The translations under genes and the position numbers were made by a program. The notes below the pieces were generated by a model. It saw nothing but the letters and a program-made list of their open reading frames with translations. It had not been told where the DNA came from and searched no databases. Source: Molanna angustata (lineage: Eukaryota > Arthropoda > Insecta > Trichoptera > Molannidae). Taken from it: DNA of 64,000 nucleotides. Of the stretch, positions 63,622-64,000 are shown one piece after another; position 1 is the stretch's first letter; the number at the start of each line of letters is the position of its first letter. The stretch lies in NCBI GenBank assembly GCA_963576475.1, contig OY754979.1:29901578-29965577 (forward strand), given 5' to 3'.

Positions 63622-64000
63622 CTGTGGATAAAGAAAGAACACAAATTAAGTGGGCACATAACCTCAAACATTTTGAAATCAAATTACTCCAATATCTGTT
63701 TACCAGGGGTAAATTATGTACAGTAAGTCCAAAAGTCATAAAATTCAAATATTACTGTTTATTTATGTCCTTGTAACAATTACATATACTCCTAAATTAA
63801 GCATAAATGCTTGTGCTATAGGTGAGTTAAATCGGTCGTGGCAGGTCCGATCTCGCGACCTTTACTGTTGGTTACTAACCCATGTTACTGTTTTTTACCA
63901 CGTATGCGTGGTAAGGGTCTCTAGCCAACGTGTCAATTTAGCGATGGAAAAGGAAAGAAAAGAAAAATCGATGTATGGAAGTGACAGTTGCATGTCACGT
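63622..64000 (-). other. intron, cut by the window end
   Basis: Intron above exon 1. It contains the SINE at 63755-63885; the last 100 bases show nothing recognised. Confidence 0.7.
63755..63885 (-). mobile_element. SINE family 1 copy, degraded
   Basis: 'taagcataaatgcttgtgct', 'aaatcggtcgtggcagg' and 'ctcgcgacctttactg' parallel the SINE at 6780-6995. The head has substitutions in box B and in the anticodon arm. Confidence 0.65.

Overview
The window is a stretch of animal nuclear DNA, most likely from an insect. Coding blocks are short, GC-richer and bounded by GT-AG splice sites. They sit in AT-rich introns full of tRNA-derived SINEs, LINE 3' ends, foldback/MITE elements and minisatellites. 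The protein encoded on the minus strand reads as the insect spectraplakin Short stop (shot/kakapo, the orthologue of MACF1 and dystonin). The heavily split rod and the repeat load fit a hemimetabolous insect such as a hemipteran, but the species assignment is a guess.

Layout, in transcription order (high to low coordinate). Intron and the last exon of the plakin region lie at 63518-63621. A single giant exon follows at 52424-63005 (about 3,527 codons of plectin-type repeats). A candidate 39-nt microexon lies at 51971-52009. After a 6.5 kb intron, 46 exons between 45437 and 295 encode about 2,623 residues of spectrin-repeat rod (roughly 24 repeats). A Ser-rich linker interrupts the rod at 36415-37393. 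All 49 exons were placed by splice signals and checked for phase. They join in one open frame of 18,594 nt (6,198 codons), starting and ending in phase 0. The N-terminal actin-binding CH domains and most of the plakin domain should lie above 64000, and the remaining rod, EF hands and GAS2 domain below position 1.

No second host gene was found. The other protein-like stretches are mobile-element remnants: a 5'-truncated LINE reverse transcriptase (28741-29735), several LINE 3' ends, and a deleted PIF/Harbinger transposon (15017-16010) that keeps fragments of both of its proteins. About a dozen tandem arrays with units of 20 to 143 bp occupy more than 5 kb. The largest is a 42-copy, 34-bp array (30705-32127) that is free of stops in all three forward frames and therefore produces false ORFs of more than 500 codons.

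Spectraplakins cross-link actin and microtubules and connect them to junctions. In this window the plectin repeats (intermediate-filament/junction type) and the spectrin rod (spacer) are the parts encoded. Whether isoforms skip the giant exon is the main open question: its phases do not allow clean skipping between the exons seen here.
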